Shown: in pieces, positions 1-11,500 of the stretch | How the letters are laid out: the number at the start of each line of letters is the position of its first letter | Numbering within the stretch: position 1 is the first letter of the stretch | Assembly (NCBI GenBank): GCA_037013685.1 | Contig: CM072885.1 | Coordinates: forward strand, 70,953,285 to 71,017,284 | DNA length: 64,000 nt | Source: Acridotheres tristis | Lineage: Eukaryota > Chordata > Aves > Passeriformes > Sturnidae | Reading direction: 5' to 3' | The notes under the pieces: generated by a model | Databases searched by the model: none | The model's input: the letters and a program-made list of their open reading frames with translations, nothing else | What the model was told of the DNA's origin: nothing | Position numbers and translations under genes: made by a program

Positions 1-1004
1 ACACCCTTACTCTGAAAGCTCAAGCCTCATAAAATTTGGGATATAAATATGCCAGCTCAACTAAACGAGATCAGAGATCTTGCATATATTCTTTCATAGG
101 GTGGCATCCAAAAAATCTACTGTTCACCTAAATCTTTTAAGAATTTCTACCATTTCTAGGGAGTCTTAATCTCAGAAAAAATCTCACTCTTGCCCTTTTG
201 TTTTTTTGAACATATCCAGTGACTTAGCAGACAAACGTAGCAGGTTTTGGACATCACCAACCTCAGCTGTGGGAGATGTGACATGACCTCTGAGAGTCCT
301 GTGCTCTTGAAATGGCAGATAAGTAATAGAAAGCATTCCTAGGTAATCTAAAATGATATTAGATGATTTCTGGAGTGGAGGAGCTAAAGCACGAGGTAAT
401 GACAATAATACAACTGCAACAGCACATTAATCACTTTTCTTTGCTTCTAAAAGGAAGATGATTAATGTTTGAGATTGCCTTTAATTTTTACTTGAAGATT
501 TAAGGCTGACCTGACACAAACCTGAATAGTGTCTGATGATGCTAATCACGAGCTCTGCCAACCCAAAATAACAGCAACTGGAGTTTAGGATCCTTTCGTA
601 CTCTCATTGTCCCTCTCTGTTTTCATTTGTGTCCTTCTCCTGATACATGAGGATCTTCCAGGTGGAGCAGGAGGAGTTAGGAATGCTCCATAGCAAGGGC
701 ACAGATTTTGCTCCTGGCTGGGCTGATAACCCATATTTGCAATGTGAAACAGGCTGTGCAAGCCTGAGTGCCCTTCAGCCCTGTGCCAAAACTCCATCTG
801 GGCTGTGCTCTCCAGTCAAACTCCTCCCATCCCCTTTGTGGTGGCTCTTCACTCCATCTGGGTCTTCTCTGCATTTCCCTGCAGTTCCACAGAGGATGAG
901 TAGAGGTGGTGTCCAAGAAATCATTGGCCCATGGTGACAATTTGCCAGAAGCTGATAGCAACCTTCTGGCAAATCTGGGATTTTACACAAGAAGGGCTCC
1001 TCAC

Positions 1005-1070
1005 CTGGGGACACACACTGAACTCCCCCAAAATATCTTCTTTATGTTTCATGGAAGATAAAGGTATGAG
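1005..1070 (-). other. candidate coding exon (66 nt, phase 0-0)
   Basis: On the minus strand a pyrimidine-containing acceptor ending in ctgcag at 1071-1076 precedes 22 open codons. They are followed by a strong donor, CAG/gtgagg, at 999-1004. The frame reads LIPLSSMKHKEDILGEFSVC and two more residues. The entry phase (0) is what the candidate exon at 4248-4359 would leave, so the two could be consecutive exons of one leftward gene. No domain is recognisable. Random sequence can also give a 66-nt open segment between splice-like sites, so this is a hypothesis resting on splice-site quality and phase agreement only. Confidence 0.22.
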
Positions 1071-2854
1071 CTGCAGGGGAGTCAGGTGGGTTTGCTGTGC
1101 ATCACTTTGTGGTCTGTAGACTGAATTCCTTAATGACATTCTCATTAAAAGTTCCTGCTGCCAAACACTGTTTGCTTTTGCCTTTGGAACTGTCTGCATT
1201 AACAATGAGAGAATCATCTTGAAAGTTATCTACATTTATAAAGGTTGTGCCTTTGTGTCTGATGGGCCTTGAAATTCCATCTAGGTTTTGCTCCCTAAAA
1301 TTGTTTTTAAGATCACAAAAAATATTTTGGATTAAAATTTTTAGTCTGCATAGCAAGTTTTCTTTTGATGCTGCTTAGGAAAAAAAAAAGCATGTGGTTT
1401 CAATAAGCTTCATTAATTTATCAAGAATTCATATTACTTTTAAAATTAGACATATGCAGACTAATTCAGATTAACATTTTAATATCAGCTAAAAGTTCAT
1501 GGCTTTTCTGGAGATTTTAAGAGGCTGAGTAACTTTGTTCATGTGCCTTCTCTAGTGCTTTCTATTAGGAGAAACAGGAAAGAAGTGCTGTTTTCACAGC
1601 ATTTCCAATCCTTATGGCAGTACCAAAAGTCTCATTTCCAAAGTGTGCCTTTTTATGTCATCACCTTTATTTACTGAGAGACCTGCACTGAGAAACTCCC
1701 AACTCTACAGTATTTAGACATTCAGATAAATTTTAAATAAGCATCTATGCTGCTGGTGATCATTCAAACAGTCTCTCAACCTTTTGTGCTTCACCCATCA
1801 CCAGTTAATATCACATTAAAAACTGATAAATAATGCTGCATTCAATTGGGACTTGTACAAGCTAGGTAAGCTGCCCATTAATTATCTGCTGCTTCTCACT
1901 TAGCATCATTCTCTTCCCATAATAACAAAAGGACTAAAGATTGGATGCAGCAAAATCTATTTTTTTGTGAGTAGATAACTGAGTCTTCTTCATACTCTGT
2001 AACCTGGAGGAATAGAAAAGCATTTTGATTATGCACTATGAAAAATTTATTTAATTCATGAAAATAAAATACCTTTGTAAAGCAGTAAATTCATCTAAAG
2101 TGAGTCAATTTTGTTTCCTTAAAAATACCCTTTCCTGCAACAAATACACTCTACGGGATTTTCTTTTTCACTTCAGTGGAAATTATTTGATATAAAAGAG
2201 GAAAGTAAAGTGATTTCTTTTGCTTCTCTTTTCCAGAAGCATAAGCTTTTTTGGCTTTCAACAGCCAAAAAAAAGTTGGGTGTTTTTTGTGGAAATGGGT
2301 CTGGTTGGGATGGACAGGGGAGTGGCTTCACCTGCAGATGCAGAAATCTTCAACCTTTGACTGGAGAAGCACCTGGCTAGGACAGAGAACATCCTCTGAC
2401 CTTAGTGGGAGAGAGCAGAAAGGAGAGTTGCCTCATGGGAGGTAATATGTTAATAAGTTATAAATAAGGTGATGTCCTTAGTTTGATACATGTTTGGCTG
2501 ACTGCCCATTTCATATTTAGTTCTGTTTCTTACCCCATTATTGACTGGACCCTGCACCCTCCACCCCACCCTATAAATTGTTGTGACTTCCTGGTTCTGG
2601 GGTCCTCCAGAAACCATCCCTTGTACTGCACACGGCTTTTTTGGATTTATTTTAACCTTTACTCAATTCCTTTTTTTTCCCCCAGATTATTCTTGTTCTT
2701 CCCATCTCTCTATTTTTGCCATGCACCTCCCTGGGCTGCACTGACCTCGGTGTCACAGCAAGCCAGACCCTGACAGCTTTTCCCTGGAAATGAAAAGTAT
2801 TTCCCTTGAATTACCAAAAGCATTTCCAGTGCTAATCTGTTCTGTCTTCACCAG
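1071..2854. other. unique AT-rich sequence, no gene seen
   Basis: This stretch has short A or T runs and scattered AT-rich unique sequence. The open frame at 2251-2445 has an upstream acceptor-like site near 2235 but no recognisable protein. I see no repeat family or RNA gene here. Confidence 0.5.
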
Positions 2855-2946
2855 GAAGAAGATGGTGAGATTTTGGGTGCTGTAACAGCACCACAAAAGG
2901 AAGCTGGAAACACAAGCTATACACTGGGAAATACTCCTCCTTCAAA
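2855..2946 (+). other. candidate coding exon (92 nt, phase 0-2)
   Basis: A good acceptor (pyrimidine tract ending ttcaccag at 2847-2854) and a good donor (AAA/gtgagt at 2947) flank 30 codons that are open in one frame only. The frame starts EEDGEILGAVTAPQKEAGNT, which is acidic and polar. It lies on the opposite strand from the other candidates nearby, which weakens the case. The exon at 27416-27567 would accept its phase. No family is recognised, and a chance splice-like pair cannot be excluded. Confidence 0.22.
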
Positions 2947-3344
2947 GTGAGTGTTTTTCATATTTGTATCAAAGACAAAGGCACTTGAGATGAAAGATCT
3001 TATTCTCTGTTGCTCCATAGACTCATTGGCACAAGCACAAAGCAGTTGCAACATGACACTAAATGTGAATTGTATAATTTGCACTCATTTTGCATTTCTG
3101 ATGAAGGGCAATCTGAAGAAAATTAACCTGGGCTTTATTAAAGCACACATACAATTCTTATCTTTGTAGGTGGGAGATAATTGTATCTTTATGGGTGGTT
3201 TTGATACGCACACAGAGCCGTGCAAAGCAAATTAATGGGGTTTAAGATGCATTTCTAAATGAAGTGAACAAAAGCCTTTAAAGAGCTTTGATCCCTCATG
3301 TCCTCATTCCATCAGTTTGAGGCTGATGTAACTGGAGGGGAGGG

Positions 3345-3770
3345 TTGCTGATCTCGAGGGGTCTGTCCTTCAGCGTGGAACCACAGGGTGAGGTGAACTC
3401 GGCTTCCCACCTGCCCCAGGATGCCCGTGGAGCACGGGGGCACATCCCAGCTCCCCCAGCAATGCCCCAGCAGGCAGGGCCGATGGGGATGCTGCTCTCG
3501 GTGCCTGGGGAGGGGCTCTGGCCGCCCAGGAGAGCCCCAGGGGGCTGCTCCTGGCTCCAGACGGGGTGCAGAAAGCACCATCACTTCCACACCATCAGCT
3601 GTGATGGACCTGGGATTTCCAGGATCCCTTCCCCACCCTCCCAGCTACTGTGGATTCGGCTCCCTGCCTCTTGCTCCCCTTCTTTGTGCTGGTGGTTGGA
3701 GGCTGGCTGGGTTCTCCCATCCTGGAGATGGTCTGAGGAAAGGCACCACACAAGTCCCCACTTTGTTTCA
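3345..3770. other. local GC-richer block
   Basis: This block is clearly richer in G and C than its surroundings and has about ten CpG sites over roughly 400 bases. That is well below a true CpG island. It carries overlapping open frames on both strands (for example 3345-3866 plus), as GC-rich DNA tends to do because stop codons are AT-rich. It could be an old repeat, a conserved element or a regulatory block. No product is proposed. Confidence 0.3.
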
Positions 3771-4247
3771 AGAGATCTAGTCATAACATTTTCTCAACAA
3801 GACAAACATCCTAAGACTCTCTCTGGGAACAATTTCTTGTTATTTCTGGCATTTGCTGCCCGATAGTTCCAGCCTTTTACCATCTTGCTGTTTACAAAAG
3901 GATCAAAAGGCAGTGCAAATCATTAGAACTAGCGGCGCAAAGTCGCTCGTTTTGGCAAAATCCCGCCTGCTGTCATTTTCTATAGTTAAGACTTTTGCCT
4001 GAAGCCTTGAACGTCTCACCCTGACACCAGCCTGCAGTAATTAATCATTAAACAGTGATTGAGGCAGTGGACCCCAGAAAATATCTTCATATTCTACCAT
4101 ATGCTGAAGCCAGCTGCAGCAAGCACTTGGAGAGGAGCTGCACAGAGGAAAACGCTGCCTGCCAGTGCCCTGCTGTGAAGTCCAAGCACAGAAAGCCTCT
4201 AACGAAGGGCCACAGACAGACTGTTTGCTTGGATTGACCTTCATTAC

Positions 4248-4359
4248 CTGAGATTGTTTAGAAGGCAAAATGTCAGTGTTAATGCGCTCGAATTTTAAGC
4301 ATTTATCGCGTTTTAATGACTGTTTCCAGCCTTTCTCATACTCGCTGCGTGGAGCAGGA
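4248..4359 (-). CDS. candidate coding exon or conserved element (112 nt, phase 2-0)
   Basis: On the minus strand a very good acceptor (tttccttacacccatccacag, 4360 upward) and a usable donor (CAG/gtaatg) flank a segment open in one frame. The 37 codons begin PAPRSEYEKGWKQSLKRDKC, followed by LKFERINTDILPSKQSQ; they are rich in K, R, E and D. The segment keeps several CpG sites (gcgctcg, atcgcg, ctgcgtgg) inside an AT-rich, CpG-poor background, which suggests constraint. I do not recognise the protein family. The alternative is a conserved non-coding element, since it contains homeodomain-like AT cores such as TTTTAATGA. This is one of the better exon candidates in the window, but it is unproven. 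Confidence 0.33.
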
Positions 4360-4737
4360 CTGTGGATGGGTGTAAGGAAAGGTTATAACAACAATAACAA
4401 CAACAATAATGAGCAATGGGCAGATGTGCTTTGCTTAATTTCAAACTCCCCCGGAGCATCTCAGATTTGGAATTAAGAGCTCTTCTCACCCACCCGGGGC
4501 TGATGTTCTATTTGGGGCTGGCCCAGTGCCAGTGCTGGGCAGTGCCAGGGCACAGCAGCCACCAGGGCTGGCAGGGAGGCTGCCTCCAGCCTGGCTGGGC
4601 TGGCACATCCCTGCAGGAATGCCCTGCTCTGCAGCACGGTGGGGCAAAGGCAGTGGGCAACCTCGGGGTTATTGTGGATTTGCCAGATCCAGGGCAACTT
4701 GCAGGCTGCACGCCAATACGATGGTTTTAGATGTCCC

Positions 4738-4846
4738 ACAAATCACAGAATCACAGGGTGGTTTGGGTTGGAAGGGAAATCCAAGGATCATCAAGTTCCA
4801 AACAGCCTGCCACAGGCAGGGACACCGTGCACGAGACCAGGATGCT
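4738..4846 (-). mobile_element. CR1 retroposon 3' end fragment (antisense)
   Basis: The stretch contains aatcacagaatcacag, ggtttgggttggaaggga and a gatcatcaagttccaa-like segment, then a gccacaggcagggacacc-like segment and a gaccaggatgctc-like segment. These follow the order of the reverse complement of the avian CR1 3' terminus. The match stops where the 24-bp minisatellite begins. Sequence just after the array (5236-5265) still resembles the next part of CR1, so the array seems to lie inside the element. Confidence 0.8.
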
Positions 4847-5235
4847 CACAGGTGTTATTTTCCTAAAAGCCACAGGTGTTATTTTCCTAAAAGCCACAGG
4901 TGTTCCCTTCCTAAAAACCACAGGTGTTACCTCCCTAAAAGCCACAGGTGTTAACTTCCTAAAAGCCACAGGTGTTCCCTTCCTAAAAGCCACAGGTGTT
5001 CCCTTCCTAAAAACCACAGGTGTTACCTTCCTGAAAGCCACAGGTGATACTTTCCTAAAAGCCACAGGTGTTCCCTTCCTAAAAGCCACAGGTGTTCCCT
5101 TCCTAAAAACCACAGGTGTTCCCTTCCTGAAAGCCACAGGTGTTACCTTCCTGAAAGCCACAGGTGTTACCTTCCTGAAAGCACAGGTGTTATTTTCCTA
5201 AAAGCCACAGGTGTTCCCTTCCTGAAAACCACAGG
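4847..5235. repeat. 24-bp minisatellite, about 16 copies
   Basis: The unit is cacaggtgttnccttcctaa followed by aagc, repeated head to tail. Variants occur at the t/c-rich positions and one copy is one base short near 5183. The unit is eight codons long, so frames on both strands stay open across most of the array; the open frames at 4731-5201 plus and 4751-5161 minus are products of this periodicity. It sits within an antisense CR1 fragment. Confidence 0.95.
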
Positions 5236-5249
5236 CATCCTGGATTTAC

Positions 5250-5314
5250 CTCACACACCTTGCACAGGTGTGTCCATCGTGTGCTCTGCCTGTTCCACAC
5301 AAGCCAACAGCCAG
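5250..5314 (-). other. weak exon-like segment (65 nt, phase 0-2)
   Basis: It has a good acceptor (gtctcttttgtag) and a GAG/gtaaat donor, with two frames open. Its position next to the CR1-borne minisatellite and its unremarkable composition make a chance match likely. It is noted because its exit phase would fit the exon at 4248-4359. Confidence 0.1.
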
Positions 5315-5768
5315 CTACAAAAGAGACACCGTTTGGGGGATGTTCCCTTTTGAAACTGCAGGCTTTGAAAACAGGAATATTCTGTTCTTTGTGAGAATGC
5401 TTGCCATTTGGGCTACTGACATTTCTGCAGACACTGTAGGGATGTCTTAAAGGTTGAGAGCTATAGCTTTTTTTTTTTTTTTTTTTTTAATTTTTTTTTT
5501 AATTTTTATTTTCAAACTTGCCTCCTAGGCTGCATGTGATGGCACCTTCCTTTGTCAGAGTGCTGGGGAGTGTCATTCTCTGACTGCTTTGAATGCCTCT
5601 ATTTGCTTATGCAAACACAAGTCTCCATCTACAGCCTTTGTTAAGAACAGAAAATAACTTTTAGGCAAAGATATTATGGGGGATCCCACGGATCTCACTT
5701 TTCCATTAGCAATCCAGCCAGCATTTTCCCCTCCTCTATTCATGCTTTGCAAAAGAAGTTAATCACAC

Positions 5769-5831
5769 CTACGTGGAATAAAAAATCTTTGTTTCCAGTG
5801 GACCTTCATGTCAACAACAAGAGATGTAACA
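5769..5831 (-). other. candidate coding exon (63 nt, phase 2-2)
   Basis: Minus strand, with acceptor aaaattacttccttcag and donor GTAG/gtgtga. A single open frame reads VTSLVVDMKVHWKQRFFIPR. Both phases fit between the candidate at 6137-6183 (leaves phase 2) and the one at 4248-4359 (enters phase 2). No domain is recognised. Evidence is limited to splice sites, open frame and phase agreement. Confidence 0.2.
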
Positions 5832-6136
5832 CTGAAGGAAGTAATTTTCCATGCAAATTGCAGCTATATTGTGATTATTTTTTTTGTCCCATGACATTGT
5901 AGCATTCAAAAATATAAATGGCTTCAAAATAAATTCTGGGAAACTGATGAAAGGAAAGTTCAACTGAAACTATTACAAAGTCAGGAGAACTTTCTCTGCC
6001 TTAGAGCTTTATTTGCACTGCATTTTTTGTTATTCTGGAAGGAAAACCACCATCCTGGACCCACCCTGCTCCTTTACTGTATCTCTGAGTGTAACCTACA
6101 GGTGCTTTTCCTCCACAGGGATTGAGATGAGCTCAC

Positions 6137-6183
6137 CTTTCCTCTTCCTCATCCATGTAATGCAGGACAGGTCCAGACCATGG
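6137..6183 (-). other. candidate short coding exon (47 nt, phase 0-2)
   Basis: Minus strand, with acceptor ctctgcatttag and a strong donor AAAG/gtgagc. The phase-0 frame reads PWSGPVLHYMDEEEE. A second frame is also open, so the reading is not unique. It would splice in phase to 5769-5831. Low confidence because of its short length. Confidence 0.18.
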
Positions 6184-6614
6184 CTAAATGCAGAGTATGG
6201 GGCTGATTCAGAAAACCAGAATGTTCTCAATCCATCAATCTCCCTTGTGTGGGGTTAAACCTCAGTGCCCCAACACCTCCAGCCAGGAAAAACCTCCTGG
6301 ACCATGTGGATGTGCCATAACAAGGGTAAGGGTTCTTCCCTTTTGCTGAAAGAAGAGGAATGGTTTTATTTTTAAGTTGTTCAATTAACGATTACACAGA
6401 ATTTTTTTTCTGTGAGTACTCATGGGAATGAGGGTTCAGCTGGCCTTCTGTTTTTTTTCCAAAGGCCAGTTCCTTAGGGGATTTTCCATACTGCAGTGTG
6501 AACTTCTATCAGACCAGTCTTTGCCCAAGGGAATATGAGTCTGGAGAAGGATGAGGTCTAGTTGCATCCAGGGTCTCAGAGGGAACTCGAAAAGCCCAAA
6601 GTCTTCTGCTGGGC

Positions 6615-6812
6615 TTTTTTTTTTTTTTTTTTTTTTTTGTTGGTTTTTTTTTGGTTGGTTGGTTTGTTTGTTTGTTTGTTTGTTGGTTTTGTTTTTGGTT
6701 TTTTTTGATTGCTTTTTTTTGTTGGTTTGTTTTTTGGTTGGTTTTGGTTGGTTGGTTGGTTTTTTGTTGTTGTTTGTTGGTTTGGTTTGGTTTGGTTTGG
6801 TTTTTTTTTAAG
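6615..6812. repeat. T-rich/TTGG low-complexity tract
   Basis: It starts with a run of about 24 T and continues as interspersed ttgg, tttg and ttttgg motifs (on the other strand, aacc and caaa). The open frames on both strands here are pure low complexity and are not proposed as genes. Confidence 0.95.
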
Positions 6813-8295
6813 TTTATCAAGGTGCTTTGAGATGTCTCGTTTGTCAAAGAAGGAAAATTTTCTGAATGGTTATGCTCTGCTACCAAAAAAGTTTCAATCA
6901 GACATGAAGAGCAGCTTTATTGGGCAGACACTGGTACTTTGGCCCACCTGTCTCTGTGTATGATCTCAAATTAGAAAATTTCACAGAAGTTTCTTTGTCA
7001 CTAAAGTGACTCATACCAACACAAGTTCTCCCCATACACTTTTATCTGCTGTTTTCAAATTATTGACAATAAGAGTATGATTCATTTTCGTGTTCTTTTT
7101 TAGGCAGAGGAAAAAAATTCTACTTCTCACCTTGTTCAGCTAAGAATATTTCAACAGCATAAAAAAAAATTAAGTGAAAAGATACATGTGTACTTAAACA
7201 CACAAGTATGACATCCACTTCTTCAAGTAATTACAGAAAATAATCACTGATATACCCACTCTAGTTTTCAGTAAAAGAAGCTACATAAGATGGTAGTACA
7301 GAAATTTTAAAAAATTATAGAGATAAAATCTCATTGTTTCATGTCCAGGATCCGACACGGTGTTTGCATAATCAGAGGTCTATTAATGGCATGCCCTTGT
7401 TTTTAAGTTTATTAGATTTGAGATGAGTTTGATAGGAACTGGTGATTTGGGCAATTTTTGCATCATTTCAATGTTTATAATTATTGAATTTATGTATATT
7501 TTAGTATAAAAATCTATATTTAAATTCACACATATAAATACGTGATGTTTTAAATAAAATACAGTATTGTTATCTATAGCTACAGATTTATTTTAAATTA
7601 GAGGTTAGGGGACTTCTTTCAGTTATTTTTATTACTGCTATAATATCATTAAGCACTGTAATCATGACCAGCCCACTGTTATATTATCTCTACGTTTTTA
7701 CAATATGGGAAACAATAGAAGTGAAATACTAAATGAGAAAAATTGGATTACAACAGGCCACTCTGCTGGCTGACTGGTGTCATGCTCGGGATACCAGCAG
7801 TGTACTGGGGAGTCTTTCATAAGAATTCTGGCAATTCAGAGTCTTATTGAGATATCTGAAAAAAAAAGGCACCGAGGGAACTGCAAATGTTTTCAGGTTC
7901 CTTCTCCCGAGGACAGGAGGCAGCTGTGAGAGGAAATAAAACCTGCTTGCTGCAGAGTCGGGAGCTGCTGGCTGCTGTTCGTGCATTCAGAGAAGGGCTG
8001 GGCTGAGGAGGGCTGTGCACAGCTGGCAGGGGACATCCAGATGTGCACCTCGTGGCCAGGGCAGGAGCCTGGCAGAGAATTCTCTGCATGGGCATGAGCA
8101 GCTTTGCTAAGGCAACAAGTAATCAAAACAAGGCCTAATGGGTACCCGAGGAAGAAATCAAACTGTCTGTTTGGGGAAGGCAGGTTGTATCTTAAATATC
8201 TTAAATATGTCATAAATATCCAGCTGAGTTAGATTTCTCCTGAACCTCAGGAGAGTAGCATGAGGCTGACCATATTGAAATAACTATCCACTAAT
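6813..8295. other. unique AT-rich sequence
   Basis: This is AT-rich unique sequence with a more GC-rich patch at 7880-8090. I see no recognised repeat, RNA gene or convincing coding region. Confidence 0.45.
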
Positions 8296-8595
8296 TATTT
8301 TATTTTATTTTATTTTATTTTATTTTATTTTATTTTATTTTATTTTATTTTATTTTGTTATTTGATTTGATTTTTATTCTTTTAAATTTAATTTTAATTC
8401 AACTTTATTTCTTTTCTATTCTATTCTATTCTATTCTATTCTATTCTATTCTATTCTATTCCATTCCATTCCATTCCATTCCATTCCATTCCATTCCATT
8501 CCATTCCATTCCATTTAATTTTATTCTATTCTATTCTATTCTATTCTATTCTATTCTATTCTATTCTATTCTATTCTATTCTATTCTATTCTATT
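8296..8595. repeat. pentanucleotide mosaic microsatellite
   Basis: There are four successive blocks: (ATTTT) about 12 copies at 8296-8356, a degenerate T-rich spacer, (CTATT) 9 copies at 8416-8460, (CCATT) 11 copies at 8461-8515, and (CTATT) 14 copies at 8526-8595. The CCATT block is sharply bounded and differs from its neighbours by one T-to-C change per unit. The open frame at 8355-8654 is an artefact of the repeat. Confidence 0.97.
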
Positions 8596-11500
8596 CTTTG
8601 TTCTGTAGCAGAGACACACTGGCTTTGGCCCAGGCCCCTATGTGTAAGAATTAATAGCCCTGACAGGAGAATTTAGTATTTTTATTAGACAGACTGAATG
8701 CAGAAGGGAGAAAATAATGTCAGCCATGTTTTGCAGATAAGGTACAAAGGAAGAAAGACTTGTACAAGGAAGTATTTCAGTGTACAGGGAATTAAACCTC
8801 TTTTTCTCATTCTCAGCTTTCTGTCACCCTTGTTCACACACAAGGCAGAGTAGCAATGCATTTTAAACTTTTTAAAATTTGTCATGAGTATGATGTGCTG
8901 ATTTTCAGTTGTGTGCAATAAACAAAGCCATCAAATACCAGACAGAACTGAGTGATAGGGTTGATTAAAATTTTGTAGCCACTTTTTTTGTTTTTTTGTT
9001 GTTTTTTTTTTATAATAGAGAAACTAGTTTGTTGAATTTGGTAATTCGACAGAGAAAAATTGGTAACAAACTCCAGAGCTACAATGAAGTTGGCTTGTGT
9101 CACCAGGAATAAACACACTGAGGTATCATGAGGCCAGAGAAGTTCTTCAGCACTTCTCCCCAGGATGTGAGAAGACAAATGAAGGAGAGCACGGTGGAAA
9201 CACAAAGATTTATTATCTGATCTGTGAAGCCAAACCATCACAACGTCACAGAAGGGATGGGTTCCTCTGGGGTGTCATTGTCACTGTGAGAGTGCAGAGC
9301 TGAAGGGGAGACAGAAACCATCAGGTTTTACTCACAGGTCCCCATCTCTTCTTTCAGTCGTGACATTTTACACCCGAGGGCAGGACACGCCTGGGCAATG
9401 TGACTTTGCTGTCACCAGCGAGGGACAACTCAGTGAGGGACATCAGAGGAGGAAAAACTCAACCAGTTTCTCCTCTACTGAATAGTTCCACCAGCAGCCA
9501 ATGTGTTTCCCTTGGTTTAGGAACACTGGGTTATTTAAAATACCAGAAATACCATTACCAGGAAAACAATAACACGACAGCAGAGTTTTGGTGCATCAAT
9601 CCTATGGAACCCTCGTGAGTACAAAACATTAAACTGCTCATTTTTCCCCAAATTAGATTCTGAATGGACTCATCTACTACAGCAAGCTTTGGAAAAGGAG
9701 AATGGTACGTTCTGAAAAGACTTTATGCAACATAATGAAAGGCAGGACGTAAAATATCTTAGCCTGGAAAAAGCAGGAATGTAGTATTGTACATCATTCC
9801 CAAAAATGGGCTGGATAGGGCTCGTCAGGAAAGCTGCTCAGTGGTGCTGATTTGTGAGAGGCACACTGAAATGTGAGAAATGGGCTATGGGTGTGCCAAA
9901 ATACATCAGATTGTGAAGGAAAACTGAAACACCCAAGAGGTGAGGAGGGCTCAGCAAAACATTTAAGCAATTTGCTTTTTTTTTGGTTTTTTTTAGTGTA
10001 GGGAAAGGTGAAAGTATGAAGATATGAAGAAGATATAAAGGTGCCCCTGGAATTTTTATTTTACTGGCTCCCACCTGTACACCTGGGAAAAATCGACTGC
10101 TTCCTTCTCTTTTTCATTATTTTTAGCAAATTCTAAACATAGAATTTGTGCTCACAGGAAGTAGAGGAAGAATGCAGTATGGAAACTGTGGGTGGAGCAT
10201 TTCACCCTTTGTACTAGAAAGTTATGAATGTTTTTTGGTAAACCATCTAAATTTATGGTGCCTGAAGATATTTATGTATGCTTCCCCAAACTACAAATTA
10301 CAGCAGTCCTGAGCTTTATTTCCTGAGGTCTTTTTCATAGCTCTATATGCAGATGATATCTAATAAATTGATTTATATTTCTCTGTTTCAGTACAGAATT
10401 GCTTATTGTAAAAAATACCTCTTGTGTTTGGAACACCTGATTTTATGAACAATGAGTCAGTAAAGGTGAATACTTAACAAGGCACACTCTGCACTTCCAA
10501 GGAGCAGTAGTGATAAACTCTCTTTTAAAGGCACCTAGTTAACAAATTCCTTTAATAAAAAAATAGAATGAGTTTTCTTGCTTATTAATAACTATTTTGC
10601 TGTTCCCCTTTTTCTTGATGTTGGAAAAGTTTAGAGCTTCTAATGGGATCTTTATGTAGCTGCAATTTCCAGAGCAAATAAGACTTTGAATGACCTAATC
10701 AAAACAAACAAAGAAAAATGAATTTAAAAAGCAAACCAAAACAAGCAAACAACCAGAACCCCAACAACCTTCTCTGTTTGTATTTGGCAAAATGTATTTT
10801 GTCTGAAGGAAAAAAATGGGATGAAACCTAGTCCTTATCACAGTCTCCATAATTCTTCATTTTAAAGACAAATTTAGCTGCTCTGAGTGGACCCCTCATT
10901 TTAAATCATGTTCTTCACTGTCATTTCAAAGTTACCCATATACCACCTATATTTTTTGCCTATTTATTTGTAAATTGTCTACATTAGAGGGGAAAAAAAA
11001 ACAAAAAAAAACCAACAAAAGCAAACACACCCCAACCTGCTTACCCAAATGTGATGAATCTCATGTTACAGGGGACAGCCAAGGACCCTGACCCTAATGA
11101 ACCCCACATTAACACATTAATAAATTAATACATTAATACATGAATAAATTCGTATTCCCACATGAATATACACTGAATTTCTTGCACAAGCCTGTAATAC
11201 CTCCCTGCCTACAAAAGGAAGCTGTAATTTCAATTTTTCCTGCAGGAGCCCATGCAGTGAGGCACCCACACTAGAAATCAGCTGCCTATTGATGAACATC
11301 AGGGCTCAGCCACAGGAAGGTCCAGGCTGGAAACCTTTCCAGCTGCAGGCAGCAGATGTTGGCAGCTGTGTCCTGGGATGAGAATCTTGGCTTTGGCAAT
11401 CCACATCAAACAGGTTTTTCAGATTTTGGGGCTTGGGGAGAAGGTAAATAACGTGTGGGCTTGCAAAAAAAAGCGATGTGCTGTGCTTAGAGAAGGGAGT

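Noticed and set aside
3345..3866. 173-codon plus-strand frame
   Set aside because: Lies in a GC-rich block where stops are rare; composition is P/G/S/W-rich with no domain and no splice support.
9521..9614. Plus-strand exon-like segment (tttcccttggtttag acceptor, CTC/gtgagt donor)
   Set aside because: Its phases fit no neighbouring candidate, and it is close to a possible LTR; likely chance.
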